A program made the position numbers and the translations under genes. A DNA stretch of 60,662 bases. Source: a virus. Location: positions 1-60,662 of the IMG/VR virus record IMGVR_UViG_3300025759_000100; one strand, written 5' to 3'. The notes under the pieces are model-generated. The model saw only the letters and a program-made list of their open reading frames with translations, was not told the DNA's origin and did not search any database. The first letter of the stretch is position 1; every line of letters begins with the position of its first letter. Below, piece by piece: positions 1 through 10,585 of the stretch.

Positions 1-24
1 ACAAAACGGTTAAAAAATAACTAG

Positions 25-3000
25 ATGAACGAAGAGTTGTTGAAAATAATTGAGGCTATGGAGGCTGCTAATGAACCAGCAGAGTCTATAGCAGCTGTAG
101 TACAGCAATACATGGCGGAGCAAGGCACGGATACGGCAGATACACCTGCTGCTGACGTTATGTCAGTTAGCCAGCGTGATGTAGATGCTGGTATAAAACC
201 AGAGTCGTATGTTAACTCTACTTACTGGAACACCTTAAGTGACGAAGTAGATAGATCCCAATATTATGATTCTGAAGGCAACTTTATAGCTAATGATTCT
301 CTTTTGTCCGACCCTCACTATAACCAAGCGTTACAGGAAGAGCAAACTCGTGAAACTATTGTGCGAGATTCTTCTGTAACTGGATTAACAGAGACTGAAA
401 AGAGGTACGATATTACAGAGGAAGACGAAAAAATTATTGAGTCTGAGGCTCTAAATGTGTACAACAATTACGCATCTAACAGTGAAGAGCTGGCTAATAT
501 ACCAGAAGACAACGTCGGTAGTGGTGACATGTTTGCTGGTATGATGAATGACATCGTAAGCGGTAGACTTAACGGTGTTTTACCTAGGAAGTTTAGACCT
601 GGTGGTAATGAATACGGTAAATTTTCAGCAAATCCTCGAGCGGTGTATGAAGCTTGGCTTAGAGAAAACACCAAAGACTCTGAATCTGTTCTCATGCAGA
701 ACATCAATCGCTTTGGTAAGTATCAAGATCTTGTTCTTAAATTTGCAAACGAAGGCTACCAAACAGATACTCAAATAAGAGAACAATCAGAAGCTAACGA
801 AATAAAGTACTTTAATACTAGACTACGTTTAGCTTTAAATAAATATTTAGAAGAAGCTTATGGTTCTGCTGACTCTGCTGAAGCTGAAGAGTTTTTAAAA
901 AACGCTGGTAACATCACATTAAAAGATATTAAAGACGATGTATACGGTACGAGAGGCAAGGGTAAGAGAAAACTTAAAGATATTTATGACGCTTTAGAAG
1001 GTACTGACGAGCTAAGATCAGAAATATTAGCTCAAGAAAACAGGGGTATAAGATCTAATCTTATTAAAAATAGAGCTAGTGAAATAGCTAAATCAACTGT
1101 AGAAGGCGGAACTTATGAAGGAAGTGCGCTAGCAGGTACGGGTGCTATTAACTCTATATTTGGTAAAACAGAACAGCAGTTAGCTATAATAGACGCCTCT
1201 GAAGAAGATTTTGCACAAATACAAGATGACGCTAAACAAAAAGCTATTGAAGGAGATTTAGTCCATCAACAGCTGAATGTCGTTAATGATAGGTTAAGTA
1301 GTTTAGCTTCTGAAATAAAAGATTTTGGAGACCCTAAAGAGTACATTAAATCTATTAAAGACAAATATGATTTAAATACAGAGCAAGGCATTAACGACGC
1401 TAATAAGGAGATACAGGATTTTATTGGTAAGTACACTAATTTAATAGACGAGTACAACGTAGCTCTAGATTCTTCTAAATCTTTGCATGATTCAGTAATA
1501 AAGGTCGGTGCTGAATTAGAGCAATTAAGTATTAGAGAGCAAGATCTTAATGCTTTTACTAATCAAATAAGTAAAAATCATAGAGTAGCTACTCAAATGG
1601 CTCTATCTTTCCACAACGGTATAGTTAGTCTTGGTGAAGGTGGTTTAGAGCTTGCTTACATGGTTAACCCTTTGGGTGCGCTAAGTGATGAACTTGTCGA
1701 CCTGTACGGTGAAGATTCTTTTGTAGATGCGGTTATTGAAACCGCAAGGTTCGCTACAGCTTTACCTACTGGTGGTATATCTTTATATTCAGGTGAACGC
1801 AGAGACAAGATCAGAGGGTCTATAGATGGTTACAAAAACCATGTTAACTCTCTAGTTGTAGAGCCTCCAAAATTCGATGACATAGATGGTTTTGGTAGTG
1901 CCGTTGAGTGGGCGTTGATTACAGGTGCTAGTCAAGCTCCGCAACTAGCTTTGCTCGCGGCTACTGGAGGTACCGCTGGTTTAATTATGATGGGCGGTAT
2001 ATCTGCAGGTAATAAATTTAGCGAGATGGACTCCGCTAGAGATTTATACAGAAGAACCGGTGGTATGTATGGGCAGAACCATAGTTTTGGTGAAATGTAT
2101 GCGGCGTCTCTTGCTTCGGGTACTATAGAAGCTTTATCTGAAAAAGTAACGTTAAACTTACTTAAAGGTACAGGAGGTATTAGCTCTAAGTTTTTATTCG
2201 GTGATATAGGTAAAAGAGCTGCTACTACTTTCTTGAGAAAAGACGTACTTAAAGTAGGTTTAAGAAGCACAGCAGCTGCTGGTTTAGATTTATTTGACGA
2301 AGGTGCTTCTGAAGCGCTAGCTCAAATGGGTGGTAACTACATTGATAGACTAGCCGGTGACAAAGAGATTGGTATATTCGACGGTGTTGATGAAGCGTTT
2401 GTTACAGGTGCTTTAATAGGCGGTACGTTATCTGCACCAACCTTGTTTAGAAACACTTACCGCGCTTTCCAAAGCGTTGAGGCATCTGACGTTCTAGATT
2501 CTAATAGAGCTAGAATACAAGAGCTAAACTCTATTATAAACGATCCAAACTCTACAGAAGAAACTGTAAGACAAGCTGAGGAAAACATACAAAGTTTAGT
2601 CGCGGAAAATGCAGAGCTAATAGCGTTTGATTTAAAACGCGTTGACTCGCTAAGCAAAGAGCAAAAAGCAGAGCTACTTAAAATAGACGAGTCTCAAAGA
2701 AACTTAGAGGTAAGGCTTTCTGAAATTGCAGCTTCTGAAGACTTGACTAAAGAGCAGAAAGAAAAGATTTATGCTGAAATGAACATCGGCTATAACAAAA
2801 ACCTTGCTCGTAAAAATCAAATACTAAAAAGCATACCTACAGATGAAGTTCTTAAAAACCACGAGAACGACATCAAACGCATAGAAGAAGAGAGTGCTAG
2901 GCTAGTTGCTGAAGGTGGACCTGCTATTAATGTAACTAGATCTAATGGGAAGAACGATGCTGATATTGCTAGTCAGTTTGAAGAGTGGAAGAACAGCGCT

Positions 3001-6000
3001 AAAAAAAGAGGTAACGTAAAGATAGCTGCGTCAGAAGACGGCACGCGAATTTACGGTGCTATGGTGCCTATATTAGACAATAGTGGTAAAGTTGTTAGCT
3101 ACGAGATGTTTTTTAATGATAAGAACATCTACGAAGATGGTGTCACTACTACTGGAACACACGAGCTTTTACATGCAGCTATATTCAACACTATACGAGC
3201 TAACCCTGTGTTAAGAAATAGATTTGGAGACGCTATTAATAGAATACTAGATGGTCCAGGCGTAAAGATATCTAAAAAAGCTCAAGAACAGTTAGATTTA
3301 TTAAACCAATACAGCAAAGAACAAAGAGGCGAAGAGTTGTTTGCTAAGGTTTCTGAACTAATGGTATCTGGTGATATAACAATTGACGGTGGTGCTGTGG
3401 GTAAGTTTAAAGATTTACTACGTAGAACGTCTATGCAAAATACAGATACTGACATTGTATTCGACGGAGACGTTGACGTTAGAAACTTTTTGAAAGACTA
3501 CTCAAGATCTAGAAAAAAAGGCATAGCTGACAAACGTATAACAAGCTTGTTTACTAAAGGAGCAAAAGGACGTATAGTAGAGCAACCTAAAACTAGAGAA
3601 GAAGCTAGAAGAGTTGTTGAAGGAAGACTAGAAGAAGCTCTAGAAGAAAGCTTTATGACTACACTGTCTGCTAGTATTAGATCTAATCCAGACCTACGTC
3701 AAGAGTTTGATCAGTTTACTAAAAACGAAGATGGAACTCCTAAGTATAAAACTCAACAGGAGTGGGAGAGCAGTCAAGACTACGTAGATGCATACCAAAA
3801 GATAGTAGAAAGTAACCTTCTAGATGGTTTAATTCAGACTAAGATGATAGAGCGCGGGGTGCCACCAGCTGCTCTTAGAGATTTTACTAGAAAGGTTAAA
3901 GAAAATATAGGTTTAAGATTCTTACCTACAGTAGATAAGAAAACAGGTAGAGTAAAACCTGATTCTGGTTATAGAATTTCAAATGATAGTTTGTTTGGCT
4001 GGTTAACAGGTGTTGCTGGTGGAGCTGGTCAATCCGTTATATACAGAGCCAAAGGTGACGTTATGAACGAGTATAAAGAAAGCGGTAATCTTGAAACTGT
4101 TTCTCTTGATGCTCCTATGGGTGAAACAACTACGTTTGAAGCTACTATAGAAGCTGAAACTGATGCGCTCATGCAGCAGCTTGAAGAAGCTGATTTAAGT
4201 AGAACTCGCGTAGAGCGTGAAGCTAGAAAACCAAAGAAAGTTGTTAATGAGCTAAACATTGACAGTGACGGTAAAGCCGCTATAAACAAAGCTGTAGCAG
4301 ATGCAGCCGTTGATATAGCTGGATTACAGTATAAAGACGTTAAAAAGCTTGGTAACTCTGTTGATGCGCCACTGTATAAAACACTACAAATCGTATCAGA
4401 AAAGTTCGGCGTAAATCCTAAAAACGTTATAAAATCTGCTAACTTAAACACTAAGCAGCGAAAAGCGGCGCAGCAGTTTATTAACGATAACGTAGAGTTT
4501 TTATTAGAAATGTTACCTGATGGTGAGACTAGAAGCGGAGAAGCTACTGGTGTACCTAGAGTGTTGTTAAATAATTTCTACGAAAAAGGTGAGAGATTAA
4601 AATATAAAGACGGAGCTACAGCTGCAGGTAAATTTACACAGCAAAAGCGAACTGATATAACACCCGAGCAGTTTAAAGAAGCTTTCGGTATTAGACCAGA
4701 TGGCACTCTAGATAACAATAGAAAATACGACAGCGCTATAAATGCTTTAGTTAATCAAGCTACTATGCTAGCCAACAATCAGGCTCTACGCGAACACGCT
4801 ATGAAAGAAGGTACTGCATCAGAAGCAGTAGTTGCTAAATTAGGTGAAGGTAAAGCTGAGGTAATGTTTAGTGTAAAGGTAAGAGATAACGTTAAGAACA
4901 CTTTCGATCAATTATACCCTGATCTAATAACAGCTGTAGCAGCATCTAATACTGGCGATATAGACTCTATAAGAGTAGCTGTTGAGTCTGTTTATGGTAA
5001 TGTACTTAGTACGTCTGAAATTAAAAGGCTAGTAAATGAAATATACGATCAAGCCGACGAGTACAACACTATAAACCAAAACCTTAAAGGTGTCGGTGTT
5101 GATGTGCCTGTGAGCTTAGAACAGTTTTTACAAGCTAAATACGAAAGCAATAACAGTGAAAAAGGTATATTAAAAGCATTAGAAGATAAGTTACCAAAAG
5201 ACGAATTAGGCAAAACAACAAGGATAGGCACTCATTTCTTAGATCTTGTAAGAATAAACAAGCAGCGAGCTGTACCAGGTTTGTTTGTCGCTGAAGCTAG
5301 AGCACTATTAGACAAAAAAGGAAATAGAATTTATTCGGATAAGCAAATAGCTGAAATGCTTATAGCTCACGCTATGCCTATGTTTGCTGGCTCGGGTAGA
5401 ATAGCTGATCGTAGATTTATTGTAGAAAAAAGAGAGCCAGACGGAGAAAGAGTTGTTGTTAAAGACCCCAATTGGAAACCTACTAAGAGAAATAAAAAAG
5501 GCCAAGAGGTACCTCAGAAAAATAGAAAACAAGCTTTTCAAAGCGTACCTGATTTTATCGCTGTACTTAACACTCTTGGTTTAGGTAAAATAGAAAAAGT
5601 TGGAAAAGGTTATACTCTTGATGGAGCTCCGTTAGATACTACGTTAATACCTGAAACATCAGAAGCTAGACTGTCAAGATCTAAGACAGAAAAGGCAAAA
5701 GCTGATTTATTTGAGAAAGGTAAAAAACAGGCTAAAGACGCAAGAGTTGTTACTAAAATAATATTAGACTCTCTATACGCTAAGGCTAATGACCCTAGTA
5801 GTAGTTACGACTATGCTGATTTTGCTATGACTTTAACTAGTCTTGGCTCGAATATGCAAGCGCCTATGAGACGAGCTGCTTTGTTCGAATATTTTATGGA
5901 AGGTGTTGAAGATGTAGTAGCTAATAGAGGTGATGCAAGCATTGGATCTGTTACTGAGTTTGAGCACTTAAAACCTCAAGAAGAAGCTATTGGAGAGATT

Positions 6001-9000
6001 ATACACTCTTACTTAACTACTGGTGAACTTGATATGCGTATATTTGAAGGCGGTGGACCTTATAGACCATACAAGACTGGCGTTATTAGCAAGAGCATGG
6101 ATAATGCGGTGACAGACGCTGGTCATAAGTTTATTTCTCCGAGATTAGGAAGAGGTGACAGCAGACAATACTCGTATGAAGCTATTGGCGATAGTAGAAT
6201 TAGACCTCTTAGAAGCATTGATCCAGCTAAAAAAGGTACTAACAAAGAGTTTATTGGTAGAGAGTGGGTTCAAATGAACGACGCTGTGTCAAGAGGTGAT
6301 GGTACTGTAATTAAAGATATGAGAGTGCTGCAAGGTATATTTGGAAATATATCTTTCTCGAAGCGACCTGCTAAAAACAAAGGGGCTAGCGTACTTGATT
6401 TTGATGACACATTAGCTACAACTAACTCTAGCGTGTTGTTTACTGCGCCTGACGGAACTAAAGGTAAGTTAAACGCAGAAGAGTATGCTAGAGATTACGT
6501 TGAGCTGCTTGGTCAAGGCTATGAGTTTGATTTCTCAGAGTTCAACAAGGTTGTTGACGGAGCGCCTGGACCTTTGCTTGATAAAGCTAAAAAATTAGCG
6601 AAGAAGTTTGGTACTGATAACATGTTTATCTTGACCGCTAGAGCACCACAGGCTCAAGAAGCTATATTCGAGTTTATGAAATCTCAAAGCTTAGAAATAC
6701 CTATTGACAACATCGTAGGCTTAGGTAATTCTACTGGTCAAGCTAAAGCTAACTGGATCGCTGAGAACTTAATAAAGGAAGGATACAATGATATGTACTT
6801 CGCGGATGATGCGTTACAAAACGTAGAGGCCGTTAAAGCTATGTTTGAGCTGTTTGATGTTAAGAGCAAAGTCCAGCAAGCTAAGGCTGAGTTTAGTAGA
6901 AGAGCGCCTAAGAAAATGGATGGTATCATCGATGAAGGCGCTGCTGATCTTGATTCAGACTTTAATATTATACTAGAGCAAACTAAAGGTGTAGCTAGAT
7001 TCAAGCAGTTCTCTGCTGGTAAAGCTAGACAACGTGGTAAAAACAAAGGTAGATTTAAATTCTTTATACCACCTTCAGCCGATGATTTTGCTGGTTTACT
7101 ATATAGCTTCATGGGTAAAGGTGAGATTGGTAACAAGCACCACGCCTTCTTCAAGAAGCATTTGTTCGATCCGTTTAGTAAAGGTGTTAGACTTTTAAAT
7201 AGAGTAAACCAAATAGCAGCTAATGATTTAAAGAACTTGCGTAAGTCTTTCCCTGATGTTCGCAGGAGCCTTAAAGATAAGTTGCCAGGGCTAGAGTACA
7301 CTACTGAAGATGCTATAAGAGTATACAACTGGAACAAGCAAGGATTTGATGTTCCAGGTTTATCACAGACAGATCTAAACGCTATTGTTAAAGCTGTTGA
7401 AGGTAACGCTAGCTTGAAAGCATTTGCTGATGGTGTTAGTAGAATTATTGTTGGAGAAGCTATTATGCCAGACGACTCTTGGTTAGGTGGTACTATAGCA
7501 TCTGATATTAACGATTCTCTTGAAAACGCTAGATCGACATACTTGCAAGAGTGGATAGATAATAAAAACGCTATATTCACTGAAGCTAACATGAATAAAA
7601 TTGAAGCTGTTTATGGCTCTAATTTTAGAGAGGCTTTAGAAGATGTGCTATTCCGTATGGAAAACGGTGGTAACAGATCTCAAGGTCAAGGTAGACTAAT
7701 GAACACCTTTACTAACTGGATACACGGATCTATTGGTACTACTATGTTCTTCAATGCAAGATCAGCTATGTTGCAGATGATTTCAAATGTTAACTTTATT
7801 AACTGGAGTGACAACAATATGTTAAAAGCAGCAGCTGCGTTTGCAAATCAAAAACAATACTGGTCTGATGTTGCTATGATATTTAACTCTGACTTCTTAA
7901 AGCAGAGAAGAGGTAGAATACAAACAGATGTTAACGCGGCAGAGCTACTAGCAGAGATACGTGATTCTAAAAACCCAATGAAGAAAGCTACGGCTTACCT
8001 TCTTCAATTAGGTTTTACACCGACGCAAATTGCGGATAGCTTTGCTATTGCAACTGGTGGTGCTACGTTCTATAGAAACAGAGTTGATTCGTATATCAAA
8101 GAAGGTATGTCTAAGAAAGACGCTGAAACAAAAGCGTTTGAAGATATGATGGAGATCGCTGAGGAAACTCAGCAGTCTACAAGAGAAGATAGAATATCTC
8201 AACAGCAGGCTTCACCTCTTGGTAAGTTTATACTGGCTTTCCAAAACACACCTATGCAGTACAATCGTTTGATTAAGAAAGCTGCTCAGGACTTAGTTAA
8301 CGGAAGAGGTGATGCTACAGCTAATGTCTCTAAGATCGTTTACTACGGTGCTATACAGAACATGATATTCTACGGGCTTCAGCAAGCTTTGTTCGCAGCA
8401 ATGTTCGGTGACGACGAAGAAGATAAGATCGATGACAAGCAGAAAGAGCGTATGATTAACGGTATGCTTGATACTGTATTAAGAGGTTCCGGTATTGGCG
8501 GTGCTGTTGTATCTACAACAAAGAACGTTATCTTGAAGTTCATGGAGCAAGAAGAGAAAGCTAAAGATGATAAGTTCTTCACTGAGCCAGATCACGCTTA
8601 CACTGTTATCGAGGCACTCAATATATCTCCACCGATCGGTATTAAAGCTAGAAAGCTATACAGCGCTTTGCAGTCTTGGGAGTTTAACAGAGAAGTTATC
8701 GATTACATGGACAAGACTGATATCGATAACCCAGTTTACGATGCGGTATTTAGCGCTACTGAGGCTGTTACAAACCTACCTTTATCAAGACTGTATAGCA
8801 AATACCAGAACTTGAAAGAAGCTGCTAACTCAGATCACGAAACGTGGAAGAGAGTAGCCATGCTACTGGGTTGGAGTAAGTGGAGCTTTGGTATTAAGAA
8901 CCAAGACGTGATGTCTGCTAAGAACGAGATTAAAGAAATCAAAGCTGAAGAAAGAGAAGAGCGTCAAGAGCAGAAAAAGCTCGAGCGACAGATAGCTAAA

Positions 9001-9270
9001 GACGAAGAAGAACGTCAAGTTATTGAAGATAACAAGCTTGATCAAGACGAAAAGAGAGAAGAAGGAGATGCAGAAGTTCAATGCGCTGCTGTTAGTAAAT
9101 CCGGTAAGCGATGTTCTAATATTGCTTTAGATGGTAAAAGCTTTTGCACGGTGCACGATGAAGTTCCTCAACAAGAAAACGAAGTTCAATGCTCACACAC
9201 AAAGAGTAACGGTGAGCGCTGTAAAATGAAAACTAAAAACAAATCAGGAAAATGTTACTACCACGATTAA
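25..9270 (+). CDS. Giant internal virion / DNA-ejection-type protein with protease-like, HAD and zinc-finger regions
   Basis: A 3081-residue protein, the largest in the window. Visible parts: an HELLH zinc-metalloprotease-type motif at residues 1046-1050; a HAD-phosphatase-like module starting with DFDDTL at 2125-2130, followed by an ILTAR motif and a YFADD acidic motif about 150 residues later; a long charged coiled-coil region near 2950-3015; and two tandem Cys/His fingers at about 3020-3044 and 3056-3080 (pattern C-x-n-C-x-n-C-x2-H). Alanine/glycine-rich hydrophobic stretches lie near residues 630-700. It follows the tail genes if the genome is circular, and marine podoviruses often place giant ejected or internal core proteins here. 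I infer that role; no RNA polymerase motif was seen. The first gene of the envelope cassette starts inside its 3' end. Confidence 0.75.
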   Translation: MNEELLKIIEAMEAANEPAESIAAVVQQYMAEQGTDTADTPAADVMSVSQRDVDAGIKPESYVNSTYWNTLSDEVDRSQYYDSEGNFIANDSLLSDPHYNQALQEEQTRETIVRDSSVTGLTETEKRYDITEEDEKIIESEALNVYNNYASNSEELANIPEDNVGSGDMFAGMMNDIVSGRLNGVLPRKFRPGGNEYGKFSANPRAVYEAWLRENTKDSESVLMQNINRFGKYQDLVLKFANEGYQTDTQIREQSEANEIKYFNTRLRLALNKYLEEAYGSADSAEAEEFLKNAGNITLKDIKDDVYGTRGKGKRKLKDIYDALEGTDELRSEILAQENRGIRSNLIKNRASEIAKSTVEGGTYEGSALAGTGAINSIFGKTEQQLAIIDASEEDFAQIQDDAKQKAIEGDLVHQQLNVVNDRLSSLASEIKDFGDPKEYIKSIKDKYDLNTEQGINDANKEIQDFIGKYTNLIDEYNVALDSSKSLHDSVIKVGAELEQLSIREQDLNAFTNQISKNHRVATQMALSFHNGIVSLGEGGLELAYMVNPLGALSDELVDLYGEDSFVDAVIETARFATALPTGGISLYSGERRDKIRGSIDGYKNHVNSLVVEPPKFDDIDGFGSAVEWALITGASQAPQLALLAATGGTAGLIMMGGISAGNKFSEMDSARDLYRRTGGMYGQNHSFGEMYAASLASGTIEALSEKVTLNLLKGTGGISSKFLFGDIGKRAATTFLRKDVLKVGLRSTAAAGLDLFDEGASEALAQMGGNYIDRLAGDKEIGIFDGVDEAFVTGALIGGTLSAPTLFRNTYRAFQSVEASDVLDSNRARIQELNSIINDPNSTEETVRQAEENIQSLVAENAELIAFDLKRVDSLSKEQKAELLKIDESQRNLEVRLSEIAASEDLTKEQKEKIYAEMNIGYNKNLARKNQILKSIPTDEVLKNHENDIKRIEEESARLVAEGGPAINVTRSNGKNDADIASQFEEWKNSAKKRGNVKIAASEDGTRIYGAMVPILDNSGKVVSYEMFFNDKNIYEDGVTTTGTHELLHAAIFNTIRANPVLRNRFGDAINRILDGPGVKISKKAQEQLDLLNQYSKEQRGEELFAKVSELMVSGDITIDGGAVGKFKDLLRRTSMQNTDTDIVFDGDVDVRNFLKDYSRSRKKGIADKRITSLFTKGAKGRIVEQPKTREEARRVVEGRLEEALEESFMTTLSASIRSNPDLRQEFDQFTKNEDGTPKYKTQQEWESSQDYVDAYQKIVESNLLDGLIQTKMIERGVPPAALRDFTRKVKENIGLRFLPTVDKKTGRVKPDSGYRISNDSLFGWLTGVAGGAGQSVIYRAKGDVMNEYKESGNLETVSLDAPMGETTTFEATIEAETDALMQQLEEADLSRTRVEREARKPKKVVNELNIDSDGKAAINKAVADAAVDIAGLQYKDVKKLGNSVDAPLYKTLQIVSEKFGVNPKNVIKSANLNTKQRKAAQQFINDNVEFLLEMLPDGETRSGEATGVPRVLLNNFYEKGERLKYKDGATAAGKFTQQKRTDITPEQFKEAFGIRPDGTLDNNRKYDSAINALVNQATMLANNQALREHAMKEGTASEAVVAKLGEGKAEVMFSVKVRDNVKNTFDQLYPDLITAVAASNTGDIDSIRVAVESVYGNVLSTSEIKRLVNEIYDQADEYNTINQNLKGVGVDVPVSLEQFLQAKYESNNSEKGILKALEDKLPKDELGKTTRIGTHFLDLVRINKQRAVPGLFVAEARALLDKKGNRIYSDKQIAEMLIAHAMPMFAGSGRIADRRFIVEKREPDGERVVVKDPNWKPTKRNKKGQEVPQKNRKQAFQSVPDFIAVLNTLGLGKIEKVGKGYTLDGAPLDTTLIPETSEARLSRSKTEKAKADLFEKGKKQAKDARVVTKIILDSLYAKANDPSSSYDYADFAMTLTSLGSNMQAPMRRAALFEYFMEGVEDVVANRGDASIGSVTEFEHLKPQEEAIGEIIHSYLTTGELDMRIFEGGGPYRPYKTGVISKSMDNAVTDAGHKFISPRLGRGDSRQYSYEAIGDSRIRPLRSIDPAKKGTNKEFIGREWVQMNDAVSRGDGTVIKDMRVLQGIFGNISFSKRPAKNKGASVLDFDDTLATTNSSVLFTAPDGTKGKLNAEEYARDYVELLGQGYEFDFSEFNKVVDGAPGPLLDKAKKLAKKFGTDNMFILTARAPQAQEAIFEFMKSQSLEIPIDNIVGLGNSTGQAKANWIAENLIKEGYNDMYFADDALQNVEAVKAMFELFDVKSKVQQAKAEFSRRAPKKMDGIIDEGAADLDSDFNIILEQTKGVARFKQFSAGKARQRGKNKGRFKFFIPPSADDFAGLLYSFMGKGEIGNKHHAFFKKHLFDPFSKGVRLLNRVNQIAANDLKNLRKSFPDVRRSLKDKLPGLEYTTEDAIRVYNWNKQGFDVPGLSQTDLNAIVKAVEGNASLKAFADGVSRIIVGEAIMPDDSWLGGTIASDINDSLENARSTYLQEWIDNKNAIFTEANMNKIEAVYGSNFREALEDVLFRMENGGNRSQGQGRLMNTFTNWIHGSIGTTMFFNARSAMLQMISNVNFINWSDNNMLKAAAAFANQKQYWSDVAMIFNSDFLKQRRGRIQTDVNAAELLAEIRDSKNPMKKATAYLLQLGFTPTQIADSFAIATGGATFYRNRVDSYIKEGMSKKDAETKAFEDMMEIAEETQQSTREDRISQQQASPLGKFILAFQNTPMQYNRLIKKAAQDLVNGRGDATANVSKIVYYGAIQNMIFYGLQQALFAAMFGDDEEDKIDDKQKERMINGMLDTVLRGSGIGGAVVSTTKNVILKFMEQEEKAKDDKFFTEPDHAYTVIEALNISPPIGIKARKLYSALQSWEFNREVIDYMDKTDIDNPVYDAVFSATEAVTNLPLSRLYSKYQNLKEAANSDHETWKRVAMLLGWSKWSFGIKNQDVMSAKNEIKEIKAEEREERQEQKKLERQIAKDEEERQVIEDNKLDQDEKREEGDAEVQCAAVSKSGKRCSNIALDGKSFCTVHDEVPQQENEVQCSHTKSNGERCKMKTKNKSGKCYYHD

Positions 9271-10295
9271 GTTTATTATTAACCTTACTATTTAGCTGCA
9301 CAGTACTGCAAGCTCAAGAGTTAAAGAAAGCATTTAAGTTTTCTACATTCTACGCGGCTGTTAACGGAGGTAACTCCGTATCAGATCAAACAGTATACTC
9401 AATACTTGACGGTTTGAACGAGGAAGTTATATCAACACCGTTTGACTACAGCTTATCTATTGGTGTACGTAAGATCGCTAGGTTTGGTTATGAAAACAGA
9501 GCCAACGCTTTCTACGACGGAACAGAAACATCGTGGTCTGCTGATGCTAACATCGGTAAGCGCAACGGTATAGAGTTCCTTGGAGAGGTTACATACGAAA
9601 GACAGCAAGGCCGAGAGTTCTTCAACCAACACCACTTTTTTCGCTACATTGGAGATAAGTTCATGGCAAAGGTTGAATACCTTGAAGACGGGTTTGCAGA
9701 TGTTGGGTACTTTGAAGGATCACAAAGATATAGACTTAAGCTCGGTAAAAAGTTCTCTCTTCACGCAGGTATCGCACAACGTATCTCAGAGCCTTACGGA
9801 TATGATCCACTTGAAGAGTGGAGACTTTCAAACGGAGATATTCACTACACTTACCTCGCACTTGAGGAAGGATATACACACGACCTTGTTACAGGCGAGT
9901 ACCTCGCTCCTGACGGAACAATCGTTGCAACAAGCACTGAAGTCTGGGAAGCAGTCACTATCCCTGAGATCTTATCTGAATACACTGCTAGAAAAAGAAA
10001 TGAACTCACTGATCAATGGAATTACTCGTTGGTTGCCGGATACGACTTCTATCACTTTACAGACGACTTCTGGTTCCACTCATGGGGAAACATTTTACCC
10101 TATCATTACGACACTGGAGGTGAATATATGTATCACAATACGGTAGATGGACAATGGTTAGATTACTCTGGTGGTTTGATTTTTGGTAAGAAGTTTAAGA
10201 AAAGCTTAGGAGTATTTCTCGAAGGTAGATATTACAAGTACTGGAACAGAGAGTGGTACAACTTTAAGTGTGGTGTAAACTATGTAATCTTTTAA
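9252..10295 (+). CDS. Secreted outer-membrane beta-barrel-like protein
   Basis: 347 residues. It starts with a clear signal peptide (MLLPRLSLLLTLLFSCTVLQ, cleavage expected before the Q of AQELK). The mature part has many short alternating hydrophobic/polar stretches rich in Y, W, F and G, and ends in ...GVNYVIF with a terminal aromatic residue, as outer-membrane barrels do. The ATG lies within the last codons of the giant gene (19-nt overlap), so the two are probably translated together. It opens a run of four exported or membrane proteins. I recall similar proteins in uncultured marine phages, without a known function. A role in changing the host outer membrane is inference; a tail-associated role is less likely given the signal peptide. 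Confidence 0.7.
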   Translation: MLLPRLSLLLTLLFSCTVLQAQELKKAFKFSTFYAAVNGGNSVSDQTVYSILDGLNEEVISTPFDYSLSIGVRKIARFGYENRANAFYDGTETSWSADANIGKRNGIEFLGEVTYERQQGREFFNQHHFFRYIGDKFMAKVEYLEDGFADVGYFEGSQRYRLKLGKKFSLHAGIAQRISEPYGYDPLEEWRLSNGDIHYTYLALEEGYTHDLVTGEYLAPDGTIVATSTEVWEAVTIPEILSEYTARKRNELTDQWNYSLVAGYDFYHFTDDFWFHSWGNILPYHYDTGGEYMYHNTVDGQWLDYSGGLIFGKKFKKSLGVFLEGRYYKYWNREWYNFKCGVNYVIF

Positions 10296-10298
10296 GAT

Positions 10299-10583
10299 AT
10301 GGCAAAACAAATAGGTGAGGATACTAAAGTAACATTAGACCTCAAAACAATCGGTATGGCATCAGCAGGTTTAGCTGCTTTAATTGGTATGTACTTTACG
10401 CTACAAGCTGATATAGCTTTAGCAAAAGAATTACCTGAACCACTTCCACCAGACGTAACTCGCATGGAGTTTGACATGAAAGATAAGCTAGTACGTCAGA
10501 CCATTATGACAACGCAGGAGGACGTATCAGAACTTAAAGAAGATCTTGATCGTATCGAAGAAAAAATTGACAAACTAAAATAG
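10299..10583 (+). CDS. Small membrane-anchored coiled-coil protein
   Basis: 94 residues. One membrane segment (about residues 17-36, MASAGLAALIGMYFTLQAD) is followed by a proline-rich linker (ELPEPLPPDV) and a C-terminal charged coiled coil (SELKEDLDRIEEKIDKLK). It starts 3 nt after the barrel-protein stop. The topology would suit a spanin-like or holin-accessory protein, or an inner-membrane partner of the neighbouring secreted proteins. Nothing in the sequence decides between these. The gene is clear; its function is unknown. Confidence 0.75.
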   Translation: MAKQIGEDTKVTLDLKTIGMASAGLAALIGMYFTLQADIALAKELPEPLPPDVTRMEFDMKDKLVRQTIMTTQEDVSELKEDLDRIEEKIDKLK

Positions 10584-10585
10584 TT

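Noticed and set aside
6361-6840. RNA polymerase catalytic motif in the giant protein (as in crAss-like phages)
   Set aside because: DFDDTLATT with later ILTAR and YFADD fits a HAD phosphatase, not the DxDxD metal site of RNA polymerases.
6738-7592. 284-codon open frame on the minus strand
   Set aside because: It is the antisense shadow of the giant virion gene, with leucine/serine-rich composition and no gene signals.
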